A stretch of DNA of 64,000 nt. Origin: Caprimulgus europaeus. Lineage: Eukaryota > Chordata > Aves > Caprimulgiformes > Caprimulgidae. The notes beneath the pieces are model-generated. The model did no database searches. It saw nothing but the letters and a program-made list of their open reading frames with translations, and had not been told where the DNA came from. A program made the position numbers and the translations under genes. Shown in pieces: positions 1 through 18,310 of this stretch. The DNA lies in NCBI GenBank assembly GCA_907165065.1, contig OU015544.1, positions 2,801,501 through 2,865,500 of the forward strand. Direction: 5' to 3'. Numbering within the stretch: position 1 is the stretch's first letter; each line of letters begins with the position of its first letter.

Positions 1-5681
<5,681 letters not shown>

Positions 5682-8600
5682 TGATTAATGAACTTCTATG
5701 GGGATATCACTTAGTGTGTGATAAGTCATTTATAAAAAGAAAATAGTGGTAGATCACATAAACATAGTCTGAGAAGCCTAAAGGAACTTGAAGAATAATA
5801 CTGGTGCTTGAAGCTTCTTTGTCATGTAGTCGTGACAAGGGCTCTTCTCCCTCCCCTGCCAACTCAGGAGCATCCGAGTCTCTGTGCAGATTGCTGCCCT
5901 TACCCAGCCAGCTCCAAACAATGTCATAATCACACACATCCTCATTTTGTGTCCTGAATAGAGCCACCGCGAAGCGCTGGTTCTGTAATCCAAATTAATC
6001 CATCTTCATCAGTGTCCATTATATTGATAAATTATATCATCTGTTTAAGTAAATGGAATGGCACGTCAGAGATTATGCTGCTCAGGAGGGGCCCGGTGGT
6101 GGGAGATGCTCAGAAATGTTGAAGCCGCAATTATTGCGGTTTTATCATCTCCATTAATTTTGACTTGTTTTCAAAACACCCTCTAGTAAAAGGACCAGGC
6201 CCATCTTTGATCTGTGCACCAGTTGTGTTGTGACCAGCAGCTAATAGTCATGGTGGCTTTTAACATCAGCTGCCAGTTCGCTTGTCACTCTTCTGGCAAC
6301 TTGCCTGGGGAAGGAAAAAAAGGACAAGCTCTAGCAGAAACATATGGGTGTGCCAACCCTTGGGCGTTACAGGAAGGCTCTGTAGAGCAGAAGCTGGTTC
6401 TTCCTTTTGCTGCTGCCCTCGTGTGTTTCTGAGGGCCCTGTGCTGCTCTGAGCTCTCCCTGCTTTGCTCCAACTGGAGAAGACTCAGGGGCCCTTCCATC
6501 AGGGCTTTTATCCCTGCTTTGCAGGTGGGTCGCTGTTGAGTACATACCCCATGGCAGGTCACCAACCTGCTGCTACCTCCCCATCTGGAGGAGGAGGCTG
6601 CAATGAAGCAGAGTTTAAGACCTTGCATGTAGGTACAAAGAGCAATAACCAAGCTGGTGGGTGATACAGAAGCATCCTTCAGAGCCCAACTTGTCACCTT
6701 TTAAACTGTCTTTCCTCTGATTTCCATCTTGAAAAAGGTGGAGTCAAGGAATGGCTCAAGATTTGGTATTAACAGAAAGCGTTGGTTGAACACTAAGTAT
6801 GAGCCTGGTTTACAGATCTGGTGCAAATTCTCACTAGGTTGTTGCCTTGGACGAAGCACTTAATGTGCCTGTGACTCCAGTGCTCCATCACTGCAATGAG
6901 GATAGAGATGCCTCCAGTTGCTGTTGCGGAGTTTAATCAGCTTAGGTCTGCAAAGGGCTGTGAAGGTGGAAAAACAGGCTGTAAAAATGGATAAAGGCAC
7001 ATACTTCATCACTTACTGACCCATACAGTGATCAAAGGGAACTTTGGGATGGTATCTACTTCCAATAACAGGTCAGCTCCCCTCAGGCTCTGTACAGTAG
7101 GGGAAAGGCGAGGGGAATACCTTCTGTGAAAGCTGGAGCCATCTAGACGTGCCAGGTTAAGGTGACTGACTGCCCCAGAGACTTGACATTACATTATATT
7201 GTAAATTGAGAACTCTGTTGGAGACAGAGGTCTACATCTTCCATCCATTTTCACCAAACCCACCTGGTAGCAGTGAGTGCCACCTTCCTTGGCATACGAT
7301 CAGGCTCACAGTACTGCAGGTGTAAAGACAGAAAGGAACTGTTTGTAGAGATACCATCACTGGACTAAAATTCATCCAGAGAGATTGCTCCCTGCTTTTA
7401 CTCCCAACACATAAATCTTCACAGCGAGTGTAAGATCGATGCCATCTCAAAGCAGCACATGTAAGCAGCAATAGGGAGTAACACAAGCATTGACCCAACT
7501 CACCCCATGCCGCTGCCCTCCTCTCGCTGTCGTTACGCTCTGTGTTTTCTTGCCTGATGTGGGATTCTCTCTATCACTCACATACTTTATTCTCAGGATT
7601 TGGGCATGTGGTGACTCAGTGCAGCAGAGAAAACCTAGTGATAAGGCTGTGAACTCCCGTGCCCTTTCCACTTCCATCCCCTAACAGCTCTTGAGCTCTT
7701 CTTACCAGATGGCCATAAAAAGTCCTCTCCTGCTTAGATGATACCTGGAAAACGGTGCTCGCCCAGGGAGTCGACTAGCGCTGGCTACACCGTGCGTGGC
7801 TGCGCTCACGGCAGGCTGCCAGCACCCATTTGTCAAGTGGTGGAGCATGGTGAAGTGCTAGCATCTGTCTGCTGGTTAATAAATGGGGAAAGATAAGTTT
7901 GGAGGTACATTACCCTGGCTTCAAAGAGGTGTCTTTGTTGGCTCATTATAAGTAGGAGAGTTTTCACTTCCCCCAAAACCACTTACATCTTGACAGACCT
8001 GGGCTGAACTGAATTATCTTTGAAAAACATTGTTTTCTAGCCCAGCTCTTCCTTCCTTGGATTCTCTCTTTCCCACTCACCTCAAAGAAATGATAGCAAA
8101 GAGTTCAGCAGAGAAGGACACCAGAAGTTTGCTTGGTGATAGTTGATTTATATATTGGTACTGGTTCCAAAGGCAGTATTTGTATTTCTGCATTGGACTC
8201 AAAATTATGGAAGCTACAAACCTCTCTCTAATAATCCTAAAATTACTTATTTTAACTTATGCATGCCTTTGTGTTACGTGTGCCTTTAGCCCCTGTTTGT
8301 GCACCTTGGATTCTCATCAAGTTCTTAAAGACATTTTACAGAGATTTAATTAAATTTGTAAAGTCTTGTTTGAACTGAAACATGAACTAATGAGAATTTC
8401 TGAGTGTGAAGATACGTGCATGTGTAGTGCTTGGGTCCACTGCATGGACAAAGACAAAATGGGCAGTAGGGTGGACAGTGAGACTTTATCAAAGTGCTCA
8501 ACTGGTCCTGACATGCACTTAATGGCAAGAGATAAATAGATTCTTTTAATGCCTTAACTGTTAGGACATAGCTGACACGTAGATTTATATAGTAATCAGG

Positions 8601-9845
8601 GCTGATATGCTGCAGTAGAGCAGAGGAGACACATGCTCGTGGTACACAGATCACTTTGGGGAGGAGATATTCACAGTGTCTTTGTTTCTTACCTACCCTG
8701 TTGCATTGCAAAGCCTCACTGGTTCAGTGGTCCTGGCTACAGGCAGAGGCAGAAATGACCCAAAGATTGGTTATACAGGAAGCATCAACCTGGAGGATGC
8801 TAAAAACATGAGGGATAATCAGGCATATGCAAGGAAGGGGAATTAGATGGCCTGATGGATCTTCTCCACCTTTGACTCTGGCTGGTTGCCAAGGGCTGGG
8901 AGAAGAACCAGGTCTGGAAAATGACCCCCCAAAAATGGACTTTCCTTGTGACCTAAATGATAACTCCAGTCATCCAGCTAGTTGACTTGATTGGGAAACC
9001 AGCTTTGCTCCTTGTTATCCAATTATCCAGACGACCCATGTCTATTTTAAGTGGAGTCTGCTGTACATAAACTGTCAGCATGGATACACACATAATTCCA
9101 AGGAAGGCGTAAATTGGCAAAGATGCAAAAAGATGGTTTTGCTGTTTCAGTTTCTGTCAAAGTCTCACTGGGAAAAAAAAATAAGATCTACTCACAAAAT
9201 GTTAGTGGTCAGTGACCTCTTTTGCTTGCAAAGCTTTGTTTTCAGGCAGCTACAGTATTTATATTTGCAGTATTGTTTCTGAGTACGTGCTGGAGCTTCC
9301 CATTGCAATATCAAACAAAACCAAAACCCCACAACTAGTATTGTGATTTATGAAACTGTGCTTCCAGGAGACAAATATCTCTGACAGTATTGCAGTCAAA
9401 GTAGACATGAAGAAATTGCCAGCCCAGGTAATCTCTCTCTTCTGTAATCACTGTAATGAGTAAATCCTCTGATTTATGGATTCCTTCAAGAAGTACATTT
9501 CTTAAGCTTTCAAATGCATTTTGGTCATTTCTAGGCATAATATTAGAAATTAGTCTATAATAAGGGACCAAGCCCTTACAGTCTGAGCGACAGAATGTTT
9601 TCTGAAATTTCTCTGTGCAGCTCATTTCTATGGCTGTCCCCTGTTTCTGTGCCATAGGAGTTCAGTGAGCTGAAGCCCAGGAGACAGATTCCCCTGGTGC
9701 TTTCTGCCCATCCCCTCCGGGCTGAGGATGGCATCCACAGCCATGATGCTGATGTGGATTCTTCCTACGGAGGTATAACATGGCCCATGTACATCCCAGG
9801 GACCCAAATTCATCAGGCCCCCCAGTCACAGTCACTTAAGATGTA

Positions 9846-10022
9846 GTGTGGTGGTTGCACTTGGCCAGCACTGGGCTGACAGCCAAACCCAGCCGCTCGC
9901 TCACTCCCTCTCCCCCGCGCTCCCCACAAAGGGATGCAATTGGGGGCAAGGGTAAGGAGACTCATAGGGTGAGAGAACACTTTAATAATTGAAATAAAAT
10001 AAAACTTAAAATAATAGTGATA
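9846..10022 (-). mobile_element. fragment of an avian endogenous-retrovirus LTR (no coding part)
   Basis: Read on the minus strand, the segment has an AT-rich AATAAA-like stretch and a run near TTTAATAATTGAAATAAAAT in complement. It then has a GC-rich part with GGAGAGGGAGTGAGCGAG and ends close to CA. This order resembles the R-U5 end of LTRs common in bird genomes. Only part of an LTR is present, with no retroviral gene and no second LTR nearby. The boundary at about 10,022 is approximate and the family name is not assigned. Confidence 0.5.
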
Positions 10023-12539
10023 AATGTGCCACTGCCACTGTCAGACCCCTGGTTTTTCTGCCAGGAAGAGCTGCTGGAGCCCAGGCAGCTGCAGAGATAC
10101 AGGATGGAGCTTTCTGTGTTTGCAGTGTGCGATCCCAGTCTGTGCCCGGCTGCTGCCTCTTCTCTGTTACAATTTGTTTGGCTGCCTGAATGTTGTACTT
10201 ATATTCATATCTAATTTATTTTGACAAAGCATACCCAAATCCACATTGCTGCAGCATTTTACAAGTGGTGGAACTGTTCTGTGAACACACAAGAGTAGAA
10301 TTGCTTTTTGTGGTTAAGGATCGGGGTTTTTATTTTAATTCATCATGAAATCCAGTACCCTATGATGGCTCAGTTTGCACTGCAGTTTATGGAGCAAAAT
10401 AACTTTTTTTTTAATCTATTCTGTTTTAGGAATGCATATGCATTTGCAGTAAGAGACAATATGAAAAACTGCAGGGCACTCTCCAAATTTAACATCTCCA
10501 AACCAGCAATGTAGGGCTGAACAGGGAAGGATGTGAGTATGGCACCATCATGGTCAATACAACCTACAAGGTTTGAACAATTTAAAACAAGGTGTTTAAA
10601 GCACATTAAAAAGTTTCAGTTAAATATATATATATTTTTTTTTTTTATATATATATGGCTCATTTTCTTCCAAAACTTCAAGTCTGCCAGCTACCTCCTG
10701 TGGAAAGCCCGTGCCACAGCAGTGAGGTGCAAACACTGCAGAGCACCCCGTGCCTGGCCCTCAGAAGAAACCATCTGGATTCCTTCCAAATTTCATGAAC
10801 AAACTCATAATGCAATGAAGGAAGCTCATATGTTGAAGGAAACTCTTTAACCTGATTAATGGGATGTAAGTAAGTGGAGCTAATTAGCCGTGCCGTTAGG
10901 GAATAGCCCGTACGAAACCCAGGATCGCTGCTTGGGGCAGTTGGGATCCTGGTCCCCAGCCAAAGCCGTGTGGTTACACCAGCCTGAGCCTAACTTGGGT
11001 CTTGACACCTTTGAGCTTTGCATTTTTCAAATCTTTATGTGAAATTTGTGGTTTGGAGAAGTGAAGTCACACACTTTCTGGCGTGCCTGGCTGAGGTGGG
11101 AAGCCAGAGGGAGGAGGATGAGCCACGGCCCTCACATCCCATGCAAGGAGCATCCTTCCTGGGTTTTCCCCAAAAGAGAAAATACCCATGGTCATAAACT
11201 GTTTTCAGAGATTAACAGCCACCTGGACGTAGATGTACCTGTAGATTTAGTTTCAGGAATAGGATTAGCCCTGTGTAGAGTCAGAGCTTCAATTGGTGCC
11301 TTTCCATCCCTTTTTTCCTTCCTTCTGTCCTTCTTCTTCCTTTTAATTTTTCCCAGACAATTTTTTCCCTTCCCTCTCCTCAGCTGCTCTTTAATCCTAA
11401 CTCAGACATGGGATATAAGAACACAGAAACAATTGATTTTCCCTCTGAAGAGCATTTCTGCAAAGAGATTTCTGCATAGGTTCAATGCAAAATCAGCTGG
11501 GGCAGCAAACACACTGGCGGATCAGATAACGTTGATGCTAAAAGCAGCCTTTGAACTTTCAGAATATTCATCCCAGGGTCAGAGATTAAATTACCCCCTC
11601 AAACAAGCCTAAGAGCTCAGTGCAGTTCTTCCTACAAAAGTTTTATCTGGATGAGCCTCCTTTAAAAGAAACCCCAATTCAGGGCACTTTCAGAGGCACC
11701 ATTTTTGAAGTGCTGGGTAAGAAGAGCAGTTATTTGCATTGCACATATTCTAACATGGTTTTATTAGTTATTTCTCACGTGTAACATCCAACACCAGCGC
11801 AGCTGCCCCGTGCAGGACATCAAACACTTCAACATGGGCTTTTCACTCTCTCCTGCCCTAGCCAACAAGGGCATTTGTAACTTCACAGCCATTCCCAGGT
11901 CTCCAAATCCAGCTCATCACCAGCTCCGGGAGTTTTTAGTGGAATTTCTTCCAGGTTATACGTTATTTAAGGGGGTGGTGGTGGGTGAATGCTGTTATCA
12001 TAAATGTTTCTGGTGTGAATTTAGGTTCATTGCTATTGGTAGAAAACGTCTTCTGGTGTTTCTAAAGGGAGCACTGATACCACTAGACAGCTCTGACTTT
12101 CTACCATTTGTTAAAAAGAGTTAATCAACTGCATTTACTTATTATCAATTGTGGTGTGGGGAGATTCCTTTTCTTTTTCTTCTTATTAAATTAAGGCATT
12201 TTTTTTAAAGAACTATTTTATTTTTGATACAGACACAGCCGGTGAAGTAGCAGTAAAAAACATCACCACAAAGAGGCACATGGCTTTGAAATGTTTTGGT
12301 ATGTAACACAACTGTATTGTTACCAGGTCTTAACTTTTGCACAAAGAATCTTTCTCCTTGTTCTAAAAGCAAACCCCCCTGTCAGCTTTCAAAGGGTTAC
12401 GTCGCTAACGTGGTCAGAGAGGAGCAAAACAAAAAATACCCAAGTGTCTCAAATCATTTCACAAATAACATTGTTCTATTTCTCTCCTTAAACGAACAAG
12501 AGTTTCTTTGATATTTTTTTTTTAAGTCAAATTTAGGAT

Positions 12540-12860
12540 TCTGCTTTTCAGAGCAGAGAGGTCACAAGGCCCTAATGTATTTAGCATTGACTGCCCTCTC
12601 TTGTAGTGCGTCTATTAGTCAGTAATTTGATTTGTACCTATTCATTTGCAGTCCCTGCAGGAGCTCTGAGCTGGCCCCAAGTATAATTGGTGCTGTCTCT
12701 ATTTTTACATCATTAGATTAGCCCCGACTCCTGGCCACTTGTTGTCTGCGCTTGTCTGTCCATTTATACAACCTAATGTAACACAAAATTCATTACTGAT
12801 CACATTACTTTCAACTCTGAAGCCAGCTTTGTGATAAACATTTTGTTAACCCTTTCTTGC
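12540..12860. promoter_or_regulatory. candidate conserved noncoding element in BCAS3 last intron
   Basis: This is a non-repetitive AT-rich block rich in homeodomain-type words: GTATAATTGG near 12,681, CATTAGATTAG near 12,711 and several TAAT cores. There is also a near-match to a MEF2 site (CTATTTTTA near 12,699). No open frame spans it and it is not a recognisable transposon. Function and conservation are inferred from texture only. Confidence 0.3.
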
Positions 12861-15579
12861 CAGCACACAGACCTGGGGGATAAATGCACTTTCCCTTTGC
12901 AGAAAAATCAATATCATAATAAAACAAAGTGCAGTCACATTTCTAGATTTGTCATTCCTCCTGGAGAAAGAAATGGGGAGAAACATATATGAGATGACTA
13001 AATGATGTCTGCATCCAGGTATCTCACTCTGCTGTATATGAAATGAGCTCAGCAGTGTCCTTTCTGCTAGAATATAAAGAAGTGACACAAGATAGGGCCA
13101 GCACTCAATTTAAAACTTAATTTCTTACTCATTGTTCTGCAAGTATTTTAGCTCTTCTCTGCAGGCTGTAATCAGGTTATGACATTATTGGAACTGGACA
13201 TTTTTCTTCCAGTGCTTTGGCTCAAAGTAGTTGACAGAGAAACAATTCCCTTTCTCCTTAGAGATGTGTTATTGCGCTGGGTTTTGTTTTAGTTTGCTGT
13301 GTTTTGTGGTTTTCCTTCCTAATGATTAAGCAAATTAATATTCCTACTGCAATAATACTCCAGCATTTCACCAGAAAACATAAAGCTCTGTTCTGTCTAG
13401 CTTGGCTTTGCTGACACTTGACTGTTTCGCTGAGTACCTCCTAAAGCATTAAGCTTTTTGCATCACTGAGGCTTCTTCTATTGATTCCAAGGGGAACAGG
13501 AGGAAAGCCATGGTAGGTGGGTGTACATTGAGGCCTGATTCTGCAAAGGGCTGAGCATCCCCACAGCTCCATTTGCAGCATCGTGCCTAGGAGGTGATGT
13601 TTGCTATGAAAAGAAATATATTTTGGTGCACGCAAAAGCTGTTGATTTTTAACAGTTTTCTACATTCTTTTTCTGTTTGTTCAGCTTGGCTTGGAAATTG
13701 GTTATTTTGGGTTTTCTAAATATTTAGAAAAATTTCTCAGTGTTTATTAAATCTTCCTTTTAAAGGTCCCAGTTTTGAAGCCTGCCCTAAAACGAGCGGT
13801 CCTGCACTGAGCAGGGTGCAGGAGACCACAGGATTTTTCCATCTCTAGTTTCTATAATTACTTTGTTATTCCCTTTAGGAGTCTTGGCATGGTATTTTTA
13901 TGTAGGATATGACTTAGGGCAAGTGTATCTCTCTTAGTAAGTATAAGAGCCCTCGTCTCCCAGCATTTGAACCAGGACTGGTATTTTTACAGCTGTTTTG
14001 TGAGCCAAAACTTGTTGCAGCTGCTGAGGTGGTGGCAGAACACAGACAAGACGGTTCCTCTCCCTCCTCCTGAGCCCAGCAGCCCCAGGGAGCTTTTTGC
14101 TATTTTGCTGATGTTTACAGGAGTGATTTTAGGTGTGTGCAGCACTGGCTGGTGCTTGCTCCTAAAGCCTGGCTTGGCTGGGAGAAGGTGTGAGTCTCCG
14201 CTCAGCTCTGCTGCTGCCTTTCTGCCCCTCGATTTCTGCCCCAGCTTTGCTATCTGAGCACTGGGGAGACCAGTGTGCCCTGAAATTCCCATTAGGTGAC
14301 TCCTGTCACCCTCACATTAAGGACAAGCAGGTCAGGTCACAGCATGGAACATGCTGTGTGCTTGGTGGCAGAAGGTGCGTGGCCGACCAGACCACGTGGC
14401 ACCACCTCAAGGTCCCGCTGTTGGGGTTTGTTAGGCTGGCACGCTGCTCCCATCTCTTCTTGCCCTATAGTGCAGATCTCCTGCACGTCTTGCATTAACT
14501 CTTGGAAAGTTTGAGCCTTTTGTTATCTTTAAAACAACATGCAGTCAATTTGCCGTCTCCCCTTCCTGCCCCTGCAGAGCATTAACATCACGCTGATGCC
14601 ATGGGCATCTGCCATTCCCTGGATTGAGAGAGGACCATGGCCCCAGTCGTTGCAGAGCTCTCATAAACTATGCATTGCCCTCCCTAGGGGACACCAGGGA
14701 AGAGGCTGTAGAATGGAAACCCATTTATGCAATAAATTGTTAAGCAGTCGAACTGTTAAATGAACACTTCTTAGTAGAGAGATATGATGAAGTATGAGTC
14801 ACCAAACAGGAAAATACACATTAACACAGCAAAAACCCCAGCAATAAATGGAAGGACAAAAGCTAAAGCAATGTTCCAGTGTGAGCCAAGCCTCTGGCCC
14901 TGCAGTTTTCAGGCCCCTCTCCTACCACGGGATCGGCTCCTCACGCTTCAGCATCAGGAGGCACCAGTCCTTCGATGGAGTCCCAAAGTGCCACCTCTGC
15001 CAGCTCCAAGGGCTCCTCCCACCCGTTCAGATGCCGTATCGTTTCCTCTCATCGTCCTCTAGGCTGCAGCCCTGCCATCATCTCTCATCACCCCCGTGCA
15101 TTTCTCTAACTGAATATCAGACAAATAGTAACCTGATTTTCCCGATAATCTAGCCTTGCTATCCACAGTGGAGCCGGAGAATATCAGGGCTTGGGGCCAT
15201 ATCCTTGTTAACGGCGATGTCGTTCGCTATCGGGTGCTCGTGGTGTGTCTAGTGGAGATGATCAGGCAGAAAGCACAAGGGAAAAGGAGAACAAAACCCA
15301 AAGGGATTTTGGCTGCGGGAGGATCTCCCTGATCGAGGGGGAAGGAGATTCCCTGGAGCGTATCCCATGGGAGCAGGTCTGGTGGCTGCCCACCAGCATT
15401 GTAGCCAGGTCCCCAGCAATGCTGGGAACAGTTAGTTCTCCTTGAGGTATAGATCATAATTTCTGGTACAAAAAGATCAGCTTTCCTTCCATTCCTAGCC
15501 TGCTGTCTCCCCACCATGGATAATATATAAAACAGTAGACTTTTATTCATTAACATTTATGGGAAAATGTTAATATTAA

Positions 15580-15830
15580 ACTGTAAGTGAAAAGCCCTAT
15601 CTTATTGAATTCTTCTGCTGTGTTATTGGGAGCCTAATTACATTTTGCATTTAAATAAAAACCAGATGACGTTCAGGACGGTCAGGCAAGCATTCTGTAA
15701 GTGAGAATTTATCTTGCGATCTGGGTAAACAATGTCTCATCATTTAACAGTTATTATAAATAATGGGTTTTTAAGCACTTTGCTGGGAGTTCATATTGGC
15801 TCCACACGGGTTGTACTAAGGGAGAGAGAA
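15580..15830. promoter_or_regulatory. candidate conserved noncoding element in BCAS3 last intron
   Basis: This unique AT-rich segment contains CCTAATTACATTTTGC, a TGACGTTCA word resembling a CREB/ATF site near 15,667 and AACAATG (SOX-like) near 15,729. It is repeat-free and has no ORF. The call is inferred from complexity and motif density; only an alignment can confirm it. Confidence 0.28.
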
Positions 15831-17929
15831 TTTCAGTGACATCTTCCAGGCATCCGGTGAGGAGGAATCATATCCTGAGCTCACTTCTCAAGCTGCAGCA
15901 GTTTTCATCCTCCTCTCTTTTATTATTGCTCAATATTGTGTGCACAATTGGCTGACAGAAAAAAAAAAAAAGGTTAAAAGTAAGGAAAATGATGAATTGG
16001 TTGGAAGTGTTTTGGAAATGGGGGAACCGTCTCTGCTGCTGGCCCAGCAGAAGGGGAGGGTGTTGAGGACCCCTGCAGAGGTTCGTGCAAGCGGTTGTAA
16101 CCCCCAAAGGCATATTCTGGCTATAAAAAGTGTGTCTAAAGGGTGTGTGTTCCCAAAGAATGAAAAAGATGTTGAGGCAAAACGTAAAGACACAAAGATA
16201 ACAAACTGGCTGCTTTTTTCTGTGTTTCTGCTGGTGCCCTCTGAAGTTACATCACTGCTGAGTCCATGCTTGGTAATGCGTCAGGTAATTCAGAAACAAA
16301 GAGTAGAACTTCTCAAAAATGTAAGTAGCTTCTTCCCCACTTCTGCTGTTGCTGTTCTGCGTTTCGTTCCTGTCGCTGCAGCCGAGGCGGCGGTGCTTTT
16401 GTTGCTGACTGGCTTTTAGTCCTTGCTCCGTGTTCCTCAGGCATTAGCGAGAGCCTCTGAGATTTCTCCAAGGCATTTCCCGTCACAGGCAGGGAGCAGC
16501 TTCCCCGCAGTCTGTCCTGTATCCCGAGGAGGATGGAATTAGTTTTCCATGCAGACAGAAATAGGTGCTGAGGGGATGAATTTTTTCAGCAAACGTTTGT
16601 TGTTGTGAAAAGGTACAGGATTTGGGAGTGCCCGATGCTGGCTGGTGGCGTGTCACCTCCTGACACGCCATGAAGCCACCCACCCTGTAAAATGGCTGTT
16701 CCAGGACACAAGTTGTTTACTGCCTTGTTCAACAAGAGGCATTTTATCCCGTTTTCCAAGAAGACCCCCACAGCTAAAATACCATCTTTATTTATTTCTT
16801 TATGGTATTTATTTGTTAGTTCCTTGGTCAGTGACTTTCTCAGTCTCTGCCCAACACATGAACTCTGTGTTTGCATCAAAAGCTGATGGTGTTGTGAAAG
16901 ACCAAAGGGTCAGTATCACTTCAACTGTTTCCAAAGATGTTTTTCTGGGAAGGCTGCAGACAGGGTCTGGAGCCAGGACCTGTCCCATTCCATCTGCTCC
17001 AGCACGGTGGCACGGCATGGGAGTGAGGAGCTGGGAGTGATTGGGGATGGTGAGTATGTGTGGAACCCTGGTTGAGGTGAGCAGGGTAGAAATGGTGGTG
17101 GTTCCCTAACCAGGTAAGGATAACTCTGTGCTGGGGAGCCCAGGGATGCTTGGGGTGTTGTTCTCCTGATTTTCTCCTAAGGCAGAGCACAGCATTCCGA
17201 TGGATGGCATCTCCTGTCATTCCCAAGATCACCATGTACACGCTTTGCTGAGCAGCTCTTCCCATCACTGAGGGGAATTGTCAGGTGGAAATGACGTTTG
17301 GAGGCATTAATTAAAAGACAAATTAACTGAGCAGCCTTCCTCCCTCATCTGCAGCCACGGAGGCAGCAGTGGGGAGAGGAATTGTACAGGGACAGATCCA
17401 TGACCTGAAATCTGGGCATGCTTTTTGGCCTTTACCCAGAGCTACTTTTATCCAATACCCTTTCAAAGAAAAAATCTTTAGATTATATCATGTGAGGGTT
17501 GTGTTGTCTCTTTGGTTTCTCTTTTGCAAATGCGGCTGGTCACCCATCAAAATGTGAGTGAAAAGTCTGCAGAAGAACACAACATGAGGAGCAGGTAGTT
17601 GTGTTAACTTCCCTGCCAGGTGCCTGAGTACAAGGCAGAACCTGCCCAGCTTGAGATGATGTAAATTGCCTTTTCTGTGGGATGTGGCCAGAGGAATGCC
17701 TCAGTTTGCCATTAGGTCTTTTAGATTTCACACAAGAGTTGTCCTCCCGCCACGCGCTCATCTACAGACTGCAGCTCATTCACACCTTGGGCAGTGCTTG
17801 TAAGAGCGTAACTCAAAAGGCAAAGCGTATTAGAATCAATACTTGAAATAGTTTTTAAAATACGACTTTTTAACAAGTGCAAACATCCAGTTGACTTTTT
17901 TCAGCTGCCTTCTTTTTTTATGAGAACGG

Positions 17930-18310
17930 ATGCAAACTGCTGTGCTGAACAACTCCATTAACAAAGGGACGAATTAAGCTTCGGATGTCATTTTTATTGA
18001 GGCTCCTTCATATTTATGTCTAACGTCAGAATTTGGAGCTATATAAATAAGAGAGAGTGTATTAAGAGCCTCAAGCAATCCTGCAAGAGAGAGCCCACAA
18101 GGTTGGCCTGTTGTTTTTCCAAGCTTGGTTAATACTCAATCTAGGTAGAGACGTGATTTTAAGAGTCCTACCGCGAGCTTTGAGTGCTTCGTAAAATTAG
18201 CTCTGTGTTTAGAAAATTGGTCTGCTCAGAGCAGCAATGTCGACATAATCTTTAAAATAATTGCCTAAATAGACCAAATAAGCTGCATTTGGAACTAGGA
18301 TTATTCAGAT
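17930..18310. promoter_or_regulatory. candidate conserved noncoding element in BCAS3 last intron
   Basis: This AT-rich unique block has an exact SOX-type AACAAAG at 17,960-17,966, a TTTTATTG word (posterior HOX/CDX type) near 17,992, a GAATTAAG word and GCTATATAAATA near 18,037. No repeat or coding potential is seen. Regulatory function is inference. Confidence 0.3.

Noticed and set aside
10621-10657. TATATA / poly-T / ATATAT palindromic run
   Set aside because: Simple AT-rich low complexity; its symmetry needs no function.
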